From contig WYEQ01000012.1 in NCBI GenBank assembly GCA_009904015.1, positions 1 to 64,000 on the forward strand: DNA of 64,000 nt, given 5' to 3'. The notes under the pieces were generated by a model. It was not told where the DNA came from, ran no database searches, and worked only from the letters and a program-made list of their open reading frames with translations. Position 1 is the first letter of the stretch; each line of letters begins with the position of its first letter. Below, piece after piece: positions 44,031-53,423 of this stretch. This DNA comes from Desulfurococcales archaeon. Lineage in GTDB: Archaea; Thermoproteota; Thermoprotei_A; Sulfolobales; Fervidicoccaceae. The position numbers and the translations under genes are program-made.

Positions 44031-44082
44031 ACCTCGCCGTAATAGCGGGAACCCTCGCATTTTAGGGGCAGGAGGAGGTCAG
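44031..44082 (+). repeat. decayed relic palindromes
   Basis: Two degraded copies of the relic family stand in tandem: ACCTCGCCGTAATAGCGGG at 44031-44049 and CTCGCATTTTAGGGGC followed by GGAGGAGGTCAG at 44055-44082. They separate the tRNA from the translin gene's 3' end. Confidence 0.5.
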
Positions 44083-44093
44083 TCTCAAACAAA

Positions 44094-44723
44094 CTATTTA
44101 TTGGTTCCTCGGGACTCAAGGGTTTTCCTTAGCTTCGTTCTATTCTCTACATCAACAAGCATTGCTCGTGTGTCATCTATAACTCTTCTCATGGTGTCTA
44201 CCTTGTGTCTTAGCCCTGGGACGAGGGGGTCGGGGTAATCCAGCTCTCTGAGAGCGAGGTAAATCTCATCCATTAGGTCCAGCAACTCGAAGGCCCCATC
44301 AATATCGTCTAGCCTGACTTTATCTAGGCATAACCTGCGGAGCTCGCCAATCAAATCGGCTACTCCGAGCAGAAAGGCTGATGGATGAACGTTTAGCTCG
44401 GATGGCCTTGGTAGATGCTTTTTGCTAAGTATATGGTGCAGAGCTACTGCCTCAACGTATTCTGCGTATGCTGACTGCGCGAAGCCGCTGTACATGAGCT
44501 CTGGGTATCCTTTTAGAGCCTCGTCTAGTTTTCTCCTGGACTCCTCCATTCTGCTTAGCTCAAGCTCGGCTTCGCCATGCCTGCCAGAGAGCAAGTACGT
44601 AATGGCTTTCCCGGAGCTGGATATAACGTCCCTGACAATCTTGAGGGCTTCATCCCTCGATTTCTCAAGCTCATCCAGCTTTGCTCTCGCTTCGTTAATT
44701 GCTTCTCTAATCTTTGCTTGCAA
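44094..44723 (-). CDS. translin family protein
   Basis: All-helical nucleic-acid-binding protein of 209 aa related to translin/TRAX. SGFAQSAYAEYVEAVALHHIL (near 80-100) and PSAFLLGVADLIGELRRLCLDKVRLDDIDGAFELLDLMDEIYLAL (segments near 113-157; key acidic residues in EYVEA and LIGELRR) match the family. Archaeal members form octameric RNA-binding barrels and some cleave RNA. It begins one base after the ahcY stop, so it is translated from the same message. Confidence 0.88.
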   Translation of the reverse strand: MQAKIREAINEARAKLDELEKSRDEALKIVRDVISSSGKAITYLLSGRHGEAELELSRMEESRRKLDEALKGYPELMYSGFAQSAYAEYVEAVALHHILSKKHLPRPSELNVHPSAFLLGVADLIGELRRLCLDKVRLDDIDGAFELLDLMDEIYLALRELDYPDPLVPGLRHKVDTMRRVIDDTRAMLVDVENRTKLRKTLESRGTNK

Positions 44724-45968
44724 TCAACCTCGCCATGACTCCAGGTATTTTCTCTGCTCTTCGGTTAAAACATCTATCTCTATCCCCATGCTTCTAAGCT
44801 TCTCCATAGCCACTGCCTCATCGATTTCTCTCGGGACATCATGGACCTTGACGGGTAGCCTTGGGCCTCCCCATATTCTGATGACTGCTAAAGCCTGGTT
44901 AGCGAAGCTCATATCCATAACCTCGCTTGGATGCCCCTCAGCGGCGACCAGGTTGACGAGCCTCCCCTCAGCCAGCAGTATGATTGTTTTTCCGCTTGGA
45001 AGCCTGTACTCAACGGCGTTTCGCCTAATCTCCCTCTTGGATACAGCTACCCTCTCCAGCTGCTCCACGCTGACCTCGACGTTGAAGTGGCCGGCGTTAG
45101 CCAATATGGCCCCACTCTTCATTTTCTCTATATGCCTTAGCGTAATTACGTCCTTGTTCCCCGTGGCGGTTATGAATATATCGCCGATCTCGGAGGCCTT
45201 ATTCATGGTCATTACTTCGTATCCATCCATCACTGCCTCTAGAGCTTTTACTGGGTCAACCTCAGTTATTACTACCCTGGCCCCCATCCCCCTGGCTCTT
45301 GCCGCTATTCCTTTCCCAACCCAGCCGTATCCAGCTACAACCACGGTTTTACCAGCCAGCAAAATGTTTGTTGCTCTCAGTATACCATCAATGGTGCTTT
45401 GACCTGTCCCGTATCTGTTATCAAACATGTGCTTGGTTAAGGCGTTGTTAACAGCTATTACTGGGTAGAGCAGTGTTCCATCTCTCTCCATTGCCCTCAG
45501 CCTTATCACCCCTGTCGTGGTTTCCTCTGTTCCACCCCTAACTCTCCGCGCGTTTGCGCTGTACTCGGTGTGCATAATGACGTGCAGGTCAGCTCCATCA
45601 TCAATAACTATATCGGGCCCAGCAGAGGCCAGGTACCTCAGAGCATCGAAGTACTGCTGCGGCGTCTCTCCCCTAATAGCTCTGACAATGATGCCTTCCT
45701 CAGCAAGAGCTGCTGCAACGTCATCCTGTGTTGATAGAGGGTTGCTCGCGGCCAACATGACCTTTGCCCCCAGGTCCCTTAGAACTCTGACAAGCACTCC
45801 TGTCTCCTTGGTTACGTGGAGGCAAGCAGCTATTAGTGCTCCCTCAAGAGGCTTTTTATCCCTGTACTTCTCCCTTATTCTAACTAGAACAGGCATGTTT
45901 CTCTCAGCCCACTCTAGCTGAAGCCTTCCCTGAGGAGCTAGCTCGGGGTTCTTTATCCAGCTTTCCAT
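44724..45968 (-). CDS. ahcY: S-adenosylhomocysteine hydrolase
   Basis: Hydrolyses S-adenosylhomocysteine to adenosine and homocysteine using bound NAD. The 414-aa protein has [22 protein letters not shown] near 55, [18 protein letters not shown] near 180 and the NAD-binding [21 protein letters not shown] near 205. The ATG at 45968 is chosen because [22 protein letters not shown] is the family start and GGTGG lies upstream; the open frame extends 33 codons further without similarity. It is followed directly by the translin gene. Confidence 0.95.
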   Translation of the reverse strand: MESWIKNPELAPQGRLQLEWAERNMPVLVRIREKYRDKKPLEGALIAACLHVTKETGVLVRVLRDLGAKVMLAASNPLSTQDDVAAALAEEGIIVRAIRGETPQQYFDALRYLASAGPDIVIDDGADLHVIMHTEYSANARRVRGGTEETTTGVIRLRAMERDGTLLYPVIAVNNALTKHMFDNRYGTGQSTIDGILRATNILLAGKTVVVAGYGWVGKGIAARARGMGARVVITEVDPVKALEAVMDGYEVMTMNKASEIGDIFITATGNKDVITLRHIEKMKSGAILANAGHFNVEVSVEQLERVAVSKREIRRNAVEYRLPSGKTIILLAEGRLVNLVAAEGHPSEVMDMSFANQALAVIRIWGGPRLPVKVHDVPREIDEAVAMEKLRSMGIEIDVLTEEQRKYLESWRG

Positions 45969-46217
45969 GATTACCACCACTAAGCACTCGCTGAGACAAT
46001 ATTTGTATTCACGAAGTTTTATGCTTAGAGGTGTTTTTGCTAACAGGTCCCAGCAATGTTTCCTCAAGCTTACTTCTAAAAAGCACTTGAGATGCGCTTG
46101 CTTCTTGGATTTTGGAGCTGTATCGTAATGCCTTTTTTTTATCAGAGGCTACGTGTTGCCAGACACATGCTTTTTTCGGTGCTTTGTTTTTAATCTCTGC
46201 ACAAAAGATTATGTCCA

Positions 46218-47450
46218 TTGAACTTAATTTATCATTGCTGTAAAGGCGACCTAAACGTGGCTTTCTGGCTGAGGATAGGGGTGGTTTACAACGGCGCCCT
46301 CTCGTTCATGGATATAGCTTTGTTTAGCTACTATGCATTTGTTTTTAAGGGCTCGGCGCTTGAGCTAGGGGTGATTAGCGCCGCCTGGAGCGTTGTCTAC
46401 ATACTGGCTAATTTAACGCTGGGCGGACTAACTGACAGGGGAAGCAACAAGACCTTGGCTTTTATTTCTATGGCTTCATCAATACTGATGATGATTGCTT
46501 TCAGCATGCACACGAAGCTCTGGGTATCGATAGCCTACATGCTCCATGCCCTAGCGACTACATCGATAAGCCTCGCATTATCCGTATCTGTTCTCGAGCT
46601 TATTGATAGCTACTCTTGGAACACTGCTAACGCAATGCTCAGGATAGGCACGTATGCTTCTAGGGGACTGTTGCTAATAGCGTTCTCCTACACACTGGGT
46701 ACTAAGGGGCTCAGCCCCTACATGTACCTATCAGTAGCCATGGGAATACTGACCTTCATCTCTCTCCCCTCAATAGGCCTGGCGATCGAGCGTAAGCTCT
46801 ACAGCTTCACGAGAGCCATCGACGAGCTCGTGCACAGAGCATCAAGCTGGGCTCTATTCTCGGTCTCATCGATGAATCCATCAGCAATACAGTTAATTGA
46901 GAAAACAGGGCGCGAAAGCAGGAACGGCGTGAGCCCAGGGAGGATCCTCCTCGCCATACTCCTCGTCGTGGCGCTTGGGGACTACGTCTTTGTTGTCTTC
47001 ACCTCCCTGTTAGCAACGAAGTTAGCTTACACATCTTATCTCATGTTCATGGGTGCGGTTGCTTTCATAATTGGGCCTCTCATGTACCTTATAGGAAAGC
47101 TATCGATGGGGAGCAGGGTCCCCGTTGCTTTATTGCTCATGTTCAGAGGATTGTTCTTCATCTTGTTTCTGGAGAGGGTTGATACCCCGCTCGAGGGAGC
47201 GGTCTTTATGCTGGTCTCAAGCACGCTGTACGCGGTTATAGAGCTCTTCCTTTACAGCATGTATATACAGGAAACAACCGGGTACAGAACAAACATGTTC
47301 TTTGTCTCGAGGGAAACTGGCAGCATAATTGGTAGCCTACTGGGAGGATACCTATGGAGAAACGCGCAAGATCTATATATTCCATTAGCGGTGATTATCT
47401 TAGTTGCAACGCTACTATCATTAGTCGGCGGAAGAAAGGCTGAGCTCTGA
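46218..47450 (+). CDS. MFS transporter
   Basis: Multidrug/sugar-type major facilitator of about 400 aa with twelve hydrophobic segments. The loop between segments 2 and 3 reads LTLGGLTDRGSNKTLAF, the MFS motif A. A central hydrophilic loop (SSWALFSVSSMNPSAIQLIEKTGRESRNGVSPGR region) separates the halves. Possible starts are the TTG at 46218 and the GTG at 46257 (NVAFWLRIGVV follows; AAGGCGA upstream); the later one is attractive. Substrate unknown. Confidence 0.88.
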   Translation: MNLIYHCCKGDLNVAFWLRIGVVYNGALSFMDIALFSYYAFVFKGSALELGVISAAWSVVYILANLTLGGLTDRGSNKTLAFISMASSILMMIAFSMHTKLWVSIAYMLHALATTSISLALSVSVLELIDSYSWNTANAMLRIGTYASRGLLLIAFSYTLGTKGLSPYMYLSVAMGILTFISLPSIGLAIERKLYSFTRAIDELVHRASSWALFSVSSMNPSAIQLIEKTGRESRNGVSPGRILLAILLVVALGDYVFVVFTSLLATKLAYTSYLMFMGAVAFIIGPLMYLIGKLSMGSRVPVALLLMFRGLFFILFLERVDTPLEGAVFMLVSSTLYAVIELFLYSMYIQETTGYRTNMFFVSRETGSIIGSLLGGYLWRNAQDLYIPLAVIILVATLLSLVGGRKAEL

Positions 47451-47510
47451 ATCAAAAAATATAATGCCTGTGTGTTAGTATAGAATCAAAAAGGATGGAA
47501 GTAGTTTATC

Positions 47511-47584
47511 GGGCCCGTCGTCTAGCTGGTTAGGACGCCGCCCTCACACGGCGGAGGTCCGGGGTTCAAGTCCCCGCGGGCCCA
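47511..47584 (+). tRNA. tRNA-Val(CAC)
   Basis: A full 74-base cloverleaf runs GGGCCCGTCGTCTAGC ... GCGGGCCCA. The anticodon stem-loop is GCCGC-CCTCACAC-GGCGG-like with anticodon CAC, T loop TTCAAGT and A73; CCA is not encoded and there is no intron. Confidence 0.96.
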
Positions 47585-47749
47585 CTTTACCAATGATTTT
47601 GTACTGGACTTAGCGCGCACAAGGCCCGATTTTTTAGCCCGCAGGCTAAATACTTTCCGTCAGTATGTGGGTTTCGCTGGGCACTATGTACACTGGCCTG
47701 AACCTTGGCGTGTTTTTCCTCTTTGCTATGCAAAGAGAATCACAACTTA

Positions 47750-47775
47750 AAGCCTCGTCATTTGTGGCGGGAAAA
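47750..47775 (+). repeat. weak relic palindrome
   Basis: AAAGCCTCGTCATTTGTGGCGGG at 47750-47772 resembles the left part of the relic family consensus (AAAGCCTCGCCCTTTAGGGCGGG) with several changes; it lies in the 216-base gap between tRNA-Val and mobA. Confidence 0.35.
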
Positions 47776-47800
47776 TTTATGCGATACTTGGCTCTAAAAA

Positions 47801-48664
47801 CTATTTTTCTCTAGTTATGATTCCACGAAGGATTATTTCTCCTAGCAGACGCTCGTAGCTGTTATTCGAGTCAAGCAGAGCTTTTGCTGCTAACAGGAAT
47901 AATCCCTTGCTGGAGTAAAGCTTGAACTCAGCTGTTGGATCGCCTGTCCTGAGCGTATACCATATAGACTCCCTAACCTGCCCCTCCAGGAAATCGTTTA
48001 GATTGTTAGAGTTGCTCATTCTCCTAATCTCCACGTCCCCCGCGATATGGCCTCTGAGGACTGATTCATCAATGCTGAGGACTGGCTCATTAAGGTTGAG
48101 AACAGCGTTTCTCCACTCCTCTCTACGTGCCAGGTTAACGTAGTATAAGTCAGGGTAACCCCTATGAAAATCAGTTAACCTATGCCTACCAGCCTTGAGC
48201 AGAGCACCAGCTACACGTAGCCCAGCCTCCCTCGGCAAAGCCATCAAAACCGGGTACAAATTACTGTTAGGAGCAACAACAGAGGCCAGGAAGCCATCCC
48301 TAGCCCTGAAGACAAGCTCCCACAAAAGACTGCCTGTTACAAAAGGCATATCCACAGGGATAACCAACGCAGTCTTCCCAGCGCAACGCATAAGCGATGC
48401 ATAAACCCCCGCTAAAGGCCCTCTTAACCCGGGGGGATCCTCGACCAGCTCAGCTACTCTGCCCACCAGCTCCCTGTACAAGTAGGTTTTTTCGGGCGTG
48501 CCAGCAGAGATGATTACATGGTCAGATATTTTCTCCAGCAACTCAACGGACCGTTGCAACAACGTCTCGCCCTCGTATACATACAGAGCTTTATCAACGA
48601 TGCCCGGGACAAACTCCCTGAACCTCTTGGACTCCCCGCCTGATAGGACAATGCCGCAAATCAA
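47801..48664 (-). CDS. mobA: MobA-like molybdopterin guanylyltransferase
   Basis: Nucleotidyltransferase that attaches GMP to molybdopterin. GIVLSGGESKRFREFVPGIVDKAL at the N terminus is the family nucleotide loop and LVIPVDMPFVTGSLL near 95 is its metal site. The protein is 287 aa, longer than minimal MobA (about 200 aa); the last ~90 residues are a helical extension of unknown role. A molybdenum- or tungsten-enzyme cofactor role fits the many tungsten enzymes of hyperthermophiles, but none is in this window. Confidence 0.85.
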   Translation of the reverse strand: MICGIVLSGGESKRFREFVPGIVDKALYVYEGETLLQRSVELLEKISDHVIISAGTPEKTYLYRELVGRVAELVEDPPGLRGPLAGVYASLMRCAGKTALVIPVDMPFVTGSLLWELVFRARDGFLASVVAPNSNLYPVLMALPREAGLRVAGALLKAGRHRLTDFHRGYPDLYYVNLARREEWRNAVLNLNEPVLSIDESVLRGHIAGDVEIRRMSNSNNLNDFLEGQVRESIWYTLRTGDPTAEFKLYSSKGLFLLAAKALLDSNNSYERLLGEIILRGIITREK

Positions 48665-48784
48665 TTTCTATCACCAAAATAAATAACTAGGATAAACGAT
48701 TAGATAAAGAACTCTAGCACGCTTTTTTATTATAGCGTTGCAACGAAACTATTTAGCAACCTACCAGCCAGACGAGCTTCACTA

Positions 48785-48890
48785 CTTAAAGCCTCGTCTT
48801 TAAGGGTGAAGACTCTTTCATTGTGGAATAGGTTAATCCGAATCTAAGCTAAGAGCTTCGCAACGGAAAGCCTCGCTTTTCAGGGCGGGG
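48785..48890 (+). repeat. two short relic palindromes
   Basis: AAGCCTCGTCTTTAAGGGTG at 48789-48808 and AAGCCTCGCTTTTCAGGGCG at 48868-48887 (continuing GGG) are variants of the relic core. They lie at the start of the 502-base gap between mobA and the aldo/keto reductase gene, which otherwise holds only the longer relic at 48932-49103. Confidence 0.5.
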
Positions 48891-48931
48891 ATAAAATGTA
48901 AATGCTTTTTTCCTGTTTTTAATCAAGAACT

Positions 48932-49103
48932 GTGGTTGCCCCTAAGCATGTGGATGCGGGGAGCGAAGCCACCCATACAAGCTGTGATTGGGGGCCTATG
49001 GCCACACCGATTGCCCTCAAACGACAGCTACAGACTCGAGCAGATGAGGGGAACCAATGAACTGCTCAAAAGAAACTTTCGCCCTTCATGGGAAGAGGTC
49101 AGA
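48932..49103 (+). mobile_element. tnpB 3'-end/omega-RNA-like relic, longer copy
   Basis: The block starts GTGGTTGCCCCTAAGCA, contains GGATGCGGGGAGCG and GATGAGGGGAACCAATGAA and ends CGCCCTTCATGGGAAGAGGTCAG. It aligns over its whole length with the minus-strand block at 28477-28663. A readable frame (VAPKHVDAGSEATHTS) matches that copy, ending at a stop before the terminal hairpin. The terminal palindrome is already degraded here. Confidence 0.6.
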
Positions 49104-49166
49104 ACTAGGACCCTATGTATCAGTCTATGTGAGTTTATCTCGTTAGCCTAAGACAATGAGAAACTA

Positions 49167-49979
49167 TCACAGTGAGCGAAGCTCATCAATTATGTCTCTC
49201 GGCAACCTCCAGCCCATCGTGCCGATTATCTCTTTTACATGCTCTAAGCTCTCTGTTTTTGGAATAGCAATGACGTTCGGCTTCGATATTAGGTAATTAA
49301 GTGCAACTTGTATGGGCGTTTTGTTTACTTTCCTGGATATCTGCATAATCACCGGGTGTCTAGCTACTTCGCCTCTTTCAAGCGGTGTGTAAGCTTGAAT
49401 AGTTATTCTATTTTCAAGGCAGAATGGAAGCAACTCTGACTCCACCACGTGCTTGTGCAAGACACTGTAGTGAACTTGATTAACAACTATTTCTGTTGAC
49501 CTTGGTGCTTGGATTGCTTCCTCGAGCTGGTTTTTAGTGAAGTTGCTGACCCCTATGTACCTGGCGAGCCCCTCGGTGACAAGGCTTTCGAAGACCTTGA
49601 TTTGATGCTCTATAGAGTGCTTGTGGCTTGGCCAGTGAATCAGGAACAAGTCAACGCTCCTCAGGCCAAGCCTGTTTAATGATGCCCTGGCAGCCTTGAG
49701 CACAGAATCGCGGGACTCGAGGTGATAAGGCAACATTTTCGTTGTAACGAAGACCCTCTCTTTTCCAACGCTCCTGATGACTTCGCCGATGAACCTCTCG
49801 GCCTCTCCATTATCATACATCTCGGCGGTGTCAACGTTGTCAATCCCGTTGTTCAAGGCGTAGATAAAAGCCTCCTTTGCTCTTCCGTAGTTTCTTATGC
49901 TCCATGTACCAAGGCCCAGTGAGGAAACATATTCATTCGTTTTCCCAATTGGTTTTTTATCGATCATGAGTTTTCTCAT
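49167..49979 (-). CDS. aldo/keto reductase
   Basis: NADPH-dependent reductase with a TIM barrel, 270 aa. The catalytic tetrad is visible: Asp and Tyr in DNVDTAEMYDNGEAERF, Lys in VFVTTKMLPYH and His in LFLIHWPSH. YIGVSNFTKNQLEEAI and IPIPKTESLEHVKE-like AIPKTESLEHVKEIIGT bind the cofactor. Substrate unknown. The ATG at 49979 is used, with a GTG directly before it. Confidence 0.92.
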   Translation of the reverse strand: MRKLMIDKKPIGKTNEYVSSLGLGTWSIRNYGRAKEAFIYALNNGIDNVDTAEMYDNGEAERFIGEVIRSVGKERVFVTTKMLPYHLESRDSVLKAARASLNRLGLRSVDLFLIHWPSHKHSIEHQIKVFESLVTEGLARYIGVSNFTKNQLEEAIQAPRSTEIVVNQVHYSVLHKHVVESELLPFCLENRITIQAYTPLERGEVARHPVIMQISRKVNKTPIQVALNYLISKPNVIAIPKTESLEHVKEIIGTMGWRLPRDIIDELRSL

Positions 49980-50124
49980 CACGGATAGACTTGATTTAGC
50001 TACCTAATAAGCTCATCAATACGCATATTATGCATAGAACCATCAAAAACCCCGGGTCTGCGAAATCTTTTTATAATCATCAAGCATAATATTTATAGTG
50101 AAGCAAACATAAGAGGGATAAACC

Positions 50125-50304
50125 ATGCCCGAGAAACTAAAGTTCTTTGACATAAAGGAGAAGAAGCCCTTCGAGACAGACAAGTACGAGGTAGTAGTAA
50201 AGGAGACCAAGAGAGGAAAGATAAGAATCGCATTCGCAGTAAGCCCATTCACAGGCAAGAAGGTTGCAAGAATACTAGGACCAGTCAAGGAGGAGAAGAA
50301 GTAA
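50125..50304 (+). CDS. small basic protein, CC1-like chromatin protein
   Basis: A 59-aa protein starting PEKLKFFDIKEKKPFETDKY and continuing VKETKRGKIRIAFAVSPFTG, with 19 Lys/Arg residues and a basic, beta-rich core. As I remember it, this matches CC1, a small crenarchaeal DNA-binding protein with a KFYD...FETD...RG...AVSPYTG pattern. GAGGGAT precedes the ATG, and TATA-like AATATTTATAG is about 40 bp upstream. Codon use is strongly biased (AAG, AGA, GTA), suggesting high expression. It would bind DNA and RNA without sequence specificity. The family name is from memory. Confidence 0.75.
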   Translation: MPEKLKFFDIKEKKPFETDKYEVVVKETKRGKIRIAFAVSPFTGKKVARILGPVKEEKK

Positions 50305-50335
50305 ACAAGTAATCCTACAAGAAAAACTAAATACA

Positions 50336-50346
50336 CTTTTTTTAAA
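50336..50346 (+). terminator. T-run terminator after the CC1-like gene
   Basis: CACTTTTTTTAAA places seven T residues at 50338-50344, 34 bases after the stop codon. Archaeal termination occurs at such T-runs without a hairpin. Confidence 0.55.
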
Positions 50347-50496
50347 ACACCTTCACTACTTCTTGGGCCACATAACAAGAAAAAATAACGGTTGCATTGT
50401 CTTTATCTATACTAAAAACCACTAACCTTCTTGTTTCAGACTACAGGTAACTTAAATGACTACGTGGAAAGCGATTTCCAGAACAAAATTCGTACA

Positions 50497-50560
50497 TGAA
50501 TGATGAGTCGCATCAGGCAGGGAGACCTGTTGTCCTCATCGAGTCGGGCGAGGTCCCCTT
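50497..50560 (+). ncRNA. possible small structured RNA
   Basis: Inside the 328-base gap between the CC1-like gene and the hexulose-phosphate synthase gene, GATGAG at 50502-50507 can pair with CTCATC at 50535-50540 around an inner CAGG/CCTG hairpin, and a GGG/CCC hairpin follows at 50545-50557. ATGATGA at 50499-50505 resembles a C box, but there is no matching CUGA D box. A separate TGGAAA/TTTCCA hairpin is at 50465-50480. No gene or strong promoter supports it, so confidence is low. Confidence 0.2.
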
Positions 50561-50632
50561 TCTTCATCTGCAAGAAATTTAAGTTGGAAATCACGGCTAA
50601 AATCATTATTCTTTAATTCCACTTAGTGAGAC

Positions 50633-51329
50633 TTACTTTGGCCTCCGGATATCTAGATTTCTGAGTGCCTCGAGGAGTGATTCGCGTGGTGATGGGCTAC
50701 TCGTTATTGCTCCTCCTATAACTATTATGTCCGCTCCTTTTTCGGCCAGTATTCTCGTCTCGCTTGGCTTTACTCCTCCAGCTACGGATACCAACGCTTT
50801 GTTCACTGTTTTTTTCTTTACTCCCTCTATGGTGTCTAGGAGGTCGATTGCTCTTAGCTTTTTTCCTCTCTGAGTATCTATGCCTGCGTGAAGCCCTATT
50901 ATGTGTGCTCCCATCTCGACTAGTTGCTCGGCTCTTCTTATTGGGTCGGGGTGATTAATCAAATCAACCTGGACAAGCCCCCCGTACTTGCTGGCCGCTC
51001 TTAGGGCCTCCTTTATTGTCTCATCATCAGCAACTCCAAGAACCGTGGTTATGTTGCCACCAGACGAAAATGCTAGTTCCGCCTCTAGGTATCCCGTATC
51101 CATGGTTTTCATGTCAACGAGAATGACCGCTTCTTTGCCGACGGCCTCTCTTATAGCACTGACTGATTCATATACCCCGAAGCTCTTTACGAGCGGCGTC
51201 CCAACCTCTATTATAACGCTTTGCCCCAGGAGGTCGGAAACCTGCTTGACGAGGCTAACTGCCTTACCTAAATCGGTATAGTCAAGAGCTATCTGCAGGA
51301 ACTTTCTATTTTCACCAAACAATAGCAAA
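50633..51329 (-). CDS. hps: 3-hexulose-6-phosphate synthase
   Basis: OMP decarboxylase-like TIM barrel condensing ribulose 5-phosphate with formaldehyde; in Archaea the reverse reaction supplies pentose phosphate. FLQIALDYTDLGKAV near residue 10, ILVDMKTMDTGYLEAE near 80 and VDLINHPDPIRRAEQLVEMGAHIIGLHAGID near 125 (key DLI, LH.GID) are typical. The predicted transcript start from the shared TATA lies near 51333, so the TTG at 51329 (or 51323) is the likely leaderless start; a longer frame to 51379 would begin upstream of the promoter. No phosphohexuloisomerase gene is adjacent. Confidence 0.9.
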
Positions 51330-51353
51330 GCGGAGCACCGGTTCCTCGCTTTC

Positions 51354-51364
51354 AAGATATATAA
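51354..51364. promoter_or_regulatory. shared bidirectional TATA element
   Basis: GATATATAAAG at 51354-51364 reads as a TATA box on both strands. It is about 25 bp from the inferred start of the hexulose-phosphate synthase gene (minus) and about 40 bp from the glmM ATG (plus). No other TATA lies in this 74-bp gap. Confidence 0.5.
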
Positions 51365-51403
51365 AGAGTGAAAATACAATCAAATAAAGGTGCGTGCTCG
51401 CTT

Positions 51404-52777
51404 ATGTCTAGAAGATTGTTCGGCACTGATGGGGTAAGAGGCATTCTCAACGAATCCATAGACCCAGTAATGGCCATGAAACTATCAATGTCAGTATGCA
51501 CGGTTATAGGCGAGGGCTCAAACATATTATTAGGGAGAGACGTTAGGCTCGGCGGAGAAATACTGGAGCTAGCAGTAGCGACGGGCCTTCTTAACAGTGG
51601 GTGCAGACCATACATTGCTGGTTTAACGCCCACACCTGCACTGCAACTATATATTTCGAGGTCCGGGGGATTTGAGGCTGGCTTAATGATAACAGCCAGT
51701 CATAATCCACCTGAGTATAATGGTATAAAGCTCATTATGAATGATGGCATTGAGGCTCCAAGAGAAGTTGAGGAAGAAGTAGAGGAGGTTTTCTTCGATG
51801 AGAAGTACAAGAAGGTGAGCTGGAATAAAGCCTCAACGTCTACCCGTAGCGTTAGCGGCGTGAACGAGTTCTATGTTAACGAGGTAGTTAGGCTGGTTGA
51901 CGCTGAGAAAATAAGGAGAAAAGGCCTGAAAGTAGTGATTGACGCGGCTAACAGCGTTGGCTCATTAACGCTACCGGAAATAGTTAGAAGGCTTGGAGGA
52001 AAGCCCATCGTCATTAATGGTAATCTCGACCCATTTATGAGTGGAAGAGAGCCTGAGCCAACCGTGGATTCCCTTAAAGAAGCTTCAAGCGTGGTTAGAG
52101 AGCTTAGAGCTGATGTAGGTGTAGGCGTTGACGGAGATGCGGATAGAGCTGTCGTTATTGATGAGAAGGGCACAGTTCAATGGGGCGACAGAACAGCTGT
52201 GGTGATAGCTCCTTTCCTGCGTGAGAAGCACCCGGAGCTGCCTCCACGAGTATACACAGGTATAAGCTCAAGTTCTTTTATCGAGCCTTTACTCAAGAAG
52301 CATGGAATAAGCGTAGTGTGGCTAAAGGTTGGGAGCCCAATCATAGCTAGAGCTCTGAAAAACGAGGGAGGCCTGCTGGGCTTTGAGGAGAACGGCGGAA
52401 TAATGTACCCTGTTCACCAGCCTGTAAGAGACTCTGGAGCGGCTCTAGCCCTAATGATGGAGCTTTTGGCCATGACTAACAAGAACGCATCAGAGCTGTA
52501 CTCGATTTATCCACGGACATTTATGGTTAAAACCAAGGTTCCAAGAGGAAACCTTGACCTCTCGAAGCTGTACATGGAGCTTGAACAGCGATTTGAGCAT
52601 GGCCAGTACATAAGGGTAGATGGGTTAAAAATAGTTATGGACGATACATGGGTGCTTATCAGGCCTAGCGGAACAGAACCGGTTATAAGAATAATGGTTG
52701 AGTCCCTGAGTAAGGAGAAAGCGGAGGAAACCCTAAAAATGGTGAAAAGCATCATAGAGAAGGTGAGTAAGAATTAA
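51404..52777 (+). CDS. glmM: phosphoglucosamine/phosphomanno-mutase
   Basis: Alpha-D-phosphohexomutase of 457 aa. RRLFGTDGVRGILNE opens the protein, the active-site serine lies in MITASHNPPEYNGIK (Ser near 100), the metal loop is VGVDGDADRAVVID near 245, and the sugar-binding GFEENGGIMYP and phosphate-binding RPSGTEPVIRIMVE motifs follow. Archaeal members may use glucosamine 6-phosphate, mannose 6-phosphate or glucose 6-phosphate, so the substrate is not fixed by sequence. The ATG at 51404 follows an AGGTG. Confidence 0.93.
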   Translation: MSRRLFGTDGVRGILNESIDPVMAMKLSMSVCTVIGEGSNILLGRDVRLGGEILELAVATGLLNSGCRPYIAGLTPTPALQLYISRSGGFEAGLMITASHNPPEYNGIKLIMNDGIEAPREVEEEVEEVFFDEKYKKVSWNKASTSTRSVSGVNEFYVNEVVRLVDAEKIRRKGLKVVIDAANSVGSLTLPEIVRRLGGKPIVINGNLDPFMSGREPEPTVDSLKEASSVVRELRADVGVGVDGDADRAVVIDEKGTVQWGDRTAVVIAPFLREKHPELPPRVYTGISSSSFIEPLLKKHGISVVWLKVGSPIIARALKNEGGLLGFEENGGIMYPVHQPVRDSGAALALMMELLAMTNKNASELYSIYPRTFMVKTKVPRGNLDLSKLYMELEQRFEHGQYIRVDGLKIVMDDTWVLIRPSGTEPVIRIMVESLSKEKAEETLKMVKSIIEKVSKN

Positions 52778-52815
52778 GCGACTCAAACCCCGGCCGTTTT
52801 ATCAACTTCAACCAA

Positions 52816-52846
52816 GCCTCGCCCTTCAGGGCGGGGAGGAGGTCAG
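52816..52846 (+). repeat. complete relic terminal palindrome
   Basis: GCCTCGCCCTTCAGGGCGGG at 52816-52835 followed by GAGGAGGTCAG is the best-preserved short copy of the relic family. It lies between glmM and the Trm112-like gene. Confidence 0.65.
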
Positions 52847-52970
52847 TTTTTATAACTAAATCTCTGTGTTATGAATACGCATTATTTATATAAAAGAAAA
52901 GAGATTGGTATAATAATTGTTCTAGCCTCATTGTAGAACGATTTTTTCCACTGAGAACAGGTGTTTGGGA

Positions 52971-53372
52971 ATGAAGTATAGATTGATGGATTTACTGGCA
53001 TGCCCTATGTGCAGGCACTTCCCATTGGAGTTGCATATTATAAGTAAAAAGGAGTATCCAAGCAGAAAGCTCCCAAGCGAGCCTCCACTATGCGAGCTTT
53101 ACTGCGCATATCAGAACAAGTACATAAAGGAGTTATCCTCAAGGCCCCCATGTGAGGAGTGCATTAAGTGGGAGGTGGAAGAGGGAGCTATTTACTGTCC
53201 ATCATGTGGTAGATGGTACCCCATTATTGATTCAATACCTCACATGCTACCTGACTATATAAGGGAAAAAGAAAAGCAAGACGAGTTGGATTTTCTTGAG
53301 AGGAACAAGGATAGGTTGCCCGAGAAAATAGTGTATAAGGGGAAGCCTCACAGTCTTCTACAGAAAGTTTAA
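52971..53372 (+). CDS. Trm112-like zinc-binding protein
   Basis: 133-aa protein. [19 protein letters not shown] at the N terminus and [25 protein letters not shown] near 83-107 are the zinc-ribbon halves of Trm112/UPF0434-type proteins, which activate RNA and protein methyltransferases. A middle insertion adds a second group of cysteines ([21 protein letters not shown]). The ATG at 52971 is preferred to an in-frame TTG because AGGTG lies eight bases upstream. A partner methyltransferase is not adjacent. Confidence 0.82.
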   Translation: MKYRLMDLLACPMCRHFPLELHIISKKEYPSRKLPSEPPLCELYCAYQNKYIKELSSRPPCEECIKWEVEEGAIYCPSCGRWYPIIDSIPHMLPDYIREKEKQDELDFLERNKDRLPEKIVYKGKPHSLLQKV

Positions 53373-53423
53373 TGATAAAAACCTAGTAATTAGAAAAGCA
53401 AAATTGTACTTTCAACTCCAGAG

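Noticed and set aside
48936-49151. 71-aa ORF in the gap before the aldo/keto reductase
   Set aside because: It runs through the longer relic and its terminal palindrome; the related copy at 28.5 kb keeps a different frame.
50043-50378. 111-aa ORF opposite the CC1-like gene
   Set aside because: The plus-strand gene has a ribosome-binding site, a TATA box, biased codons and a family resemblance; the antisense frame has none.
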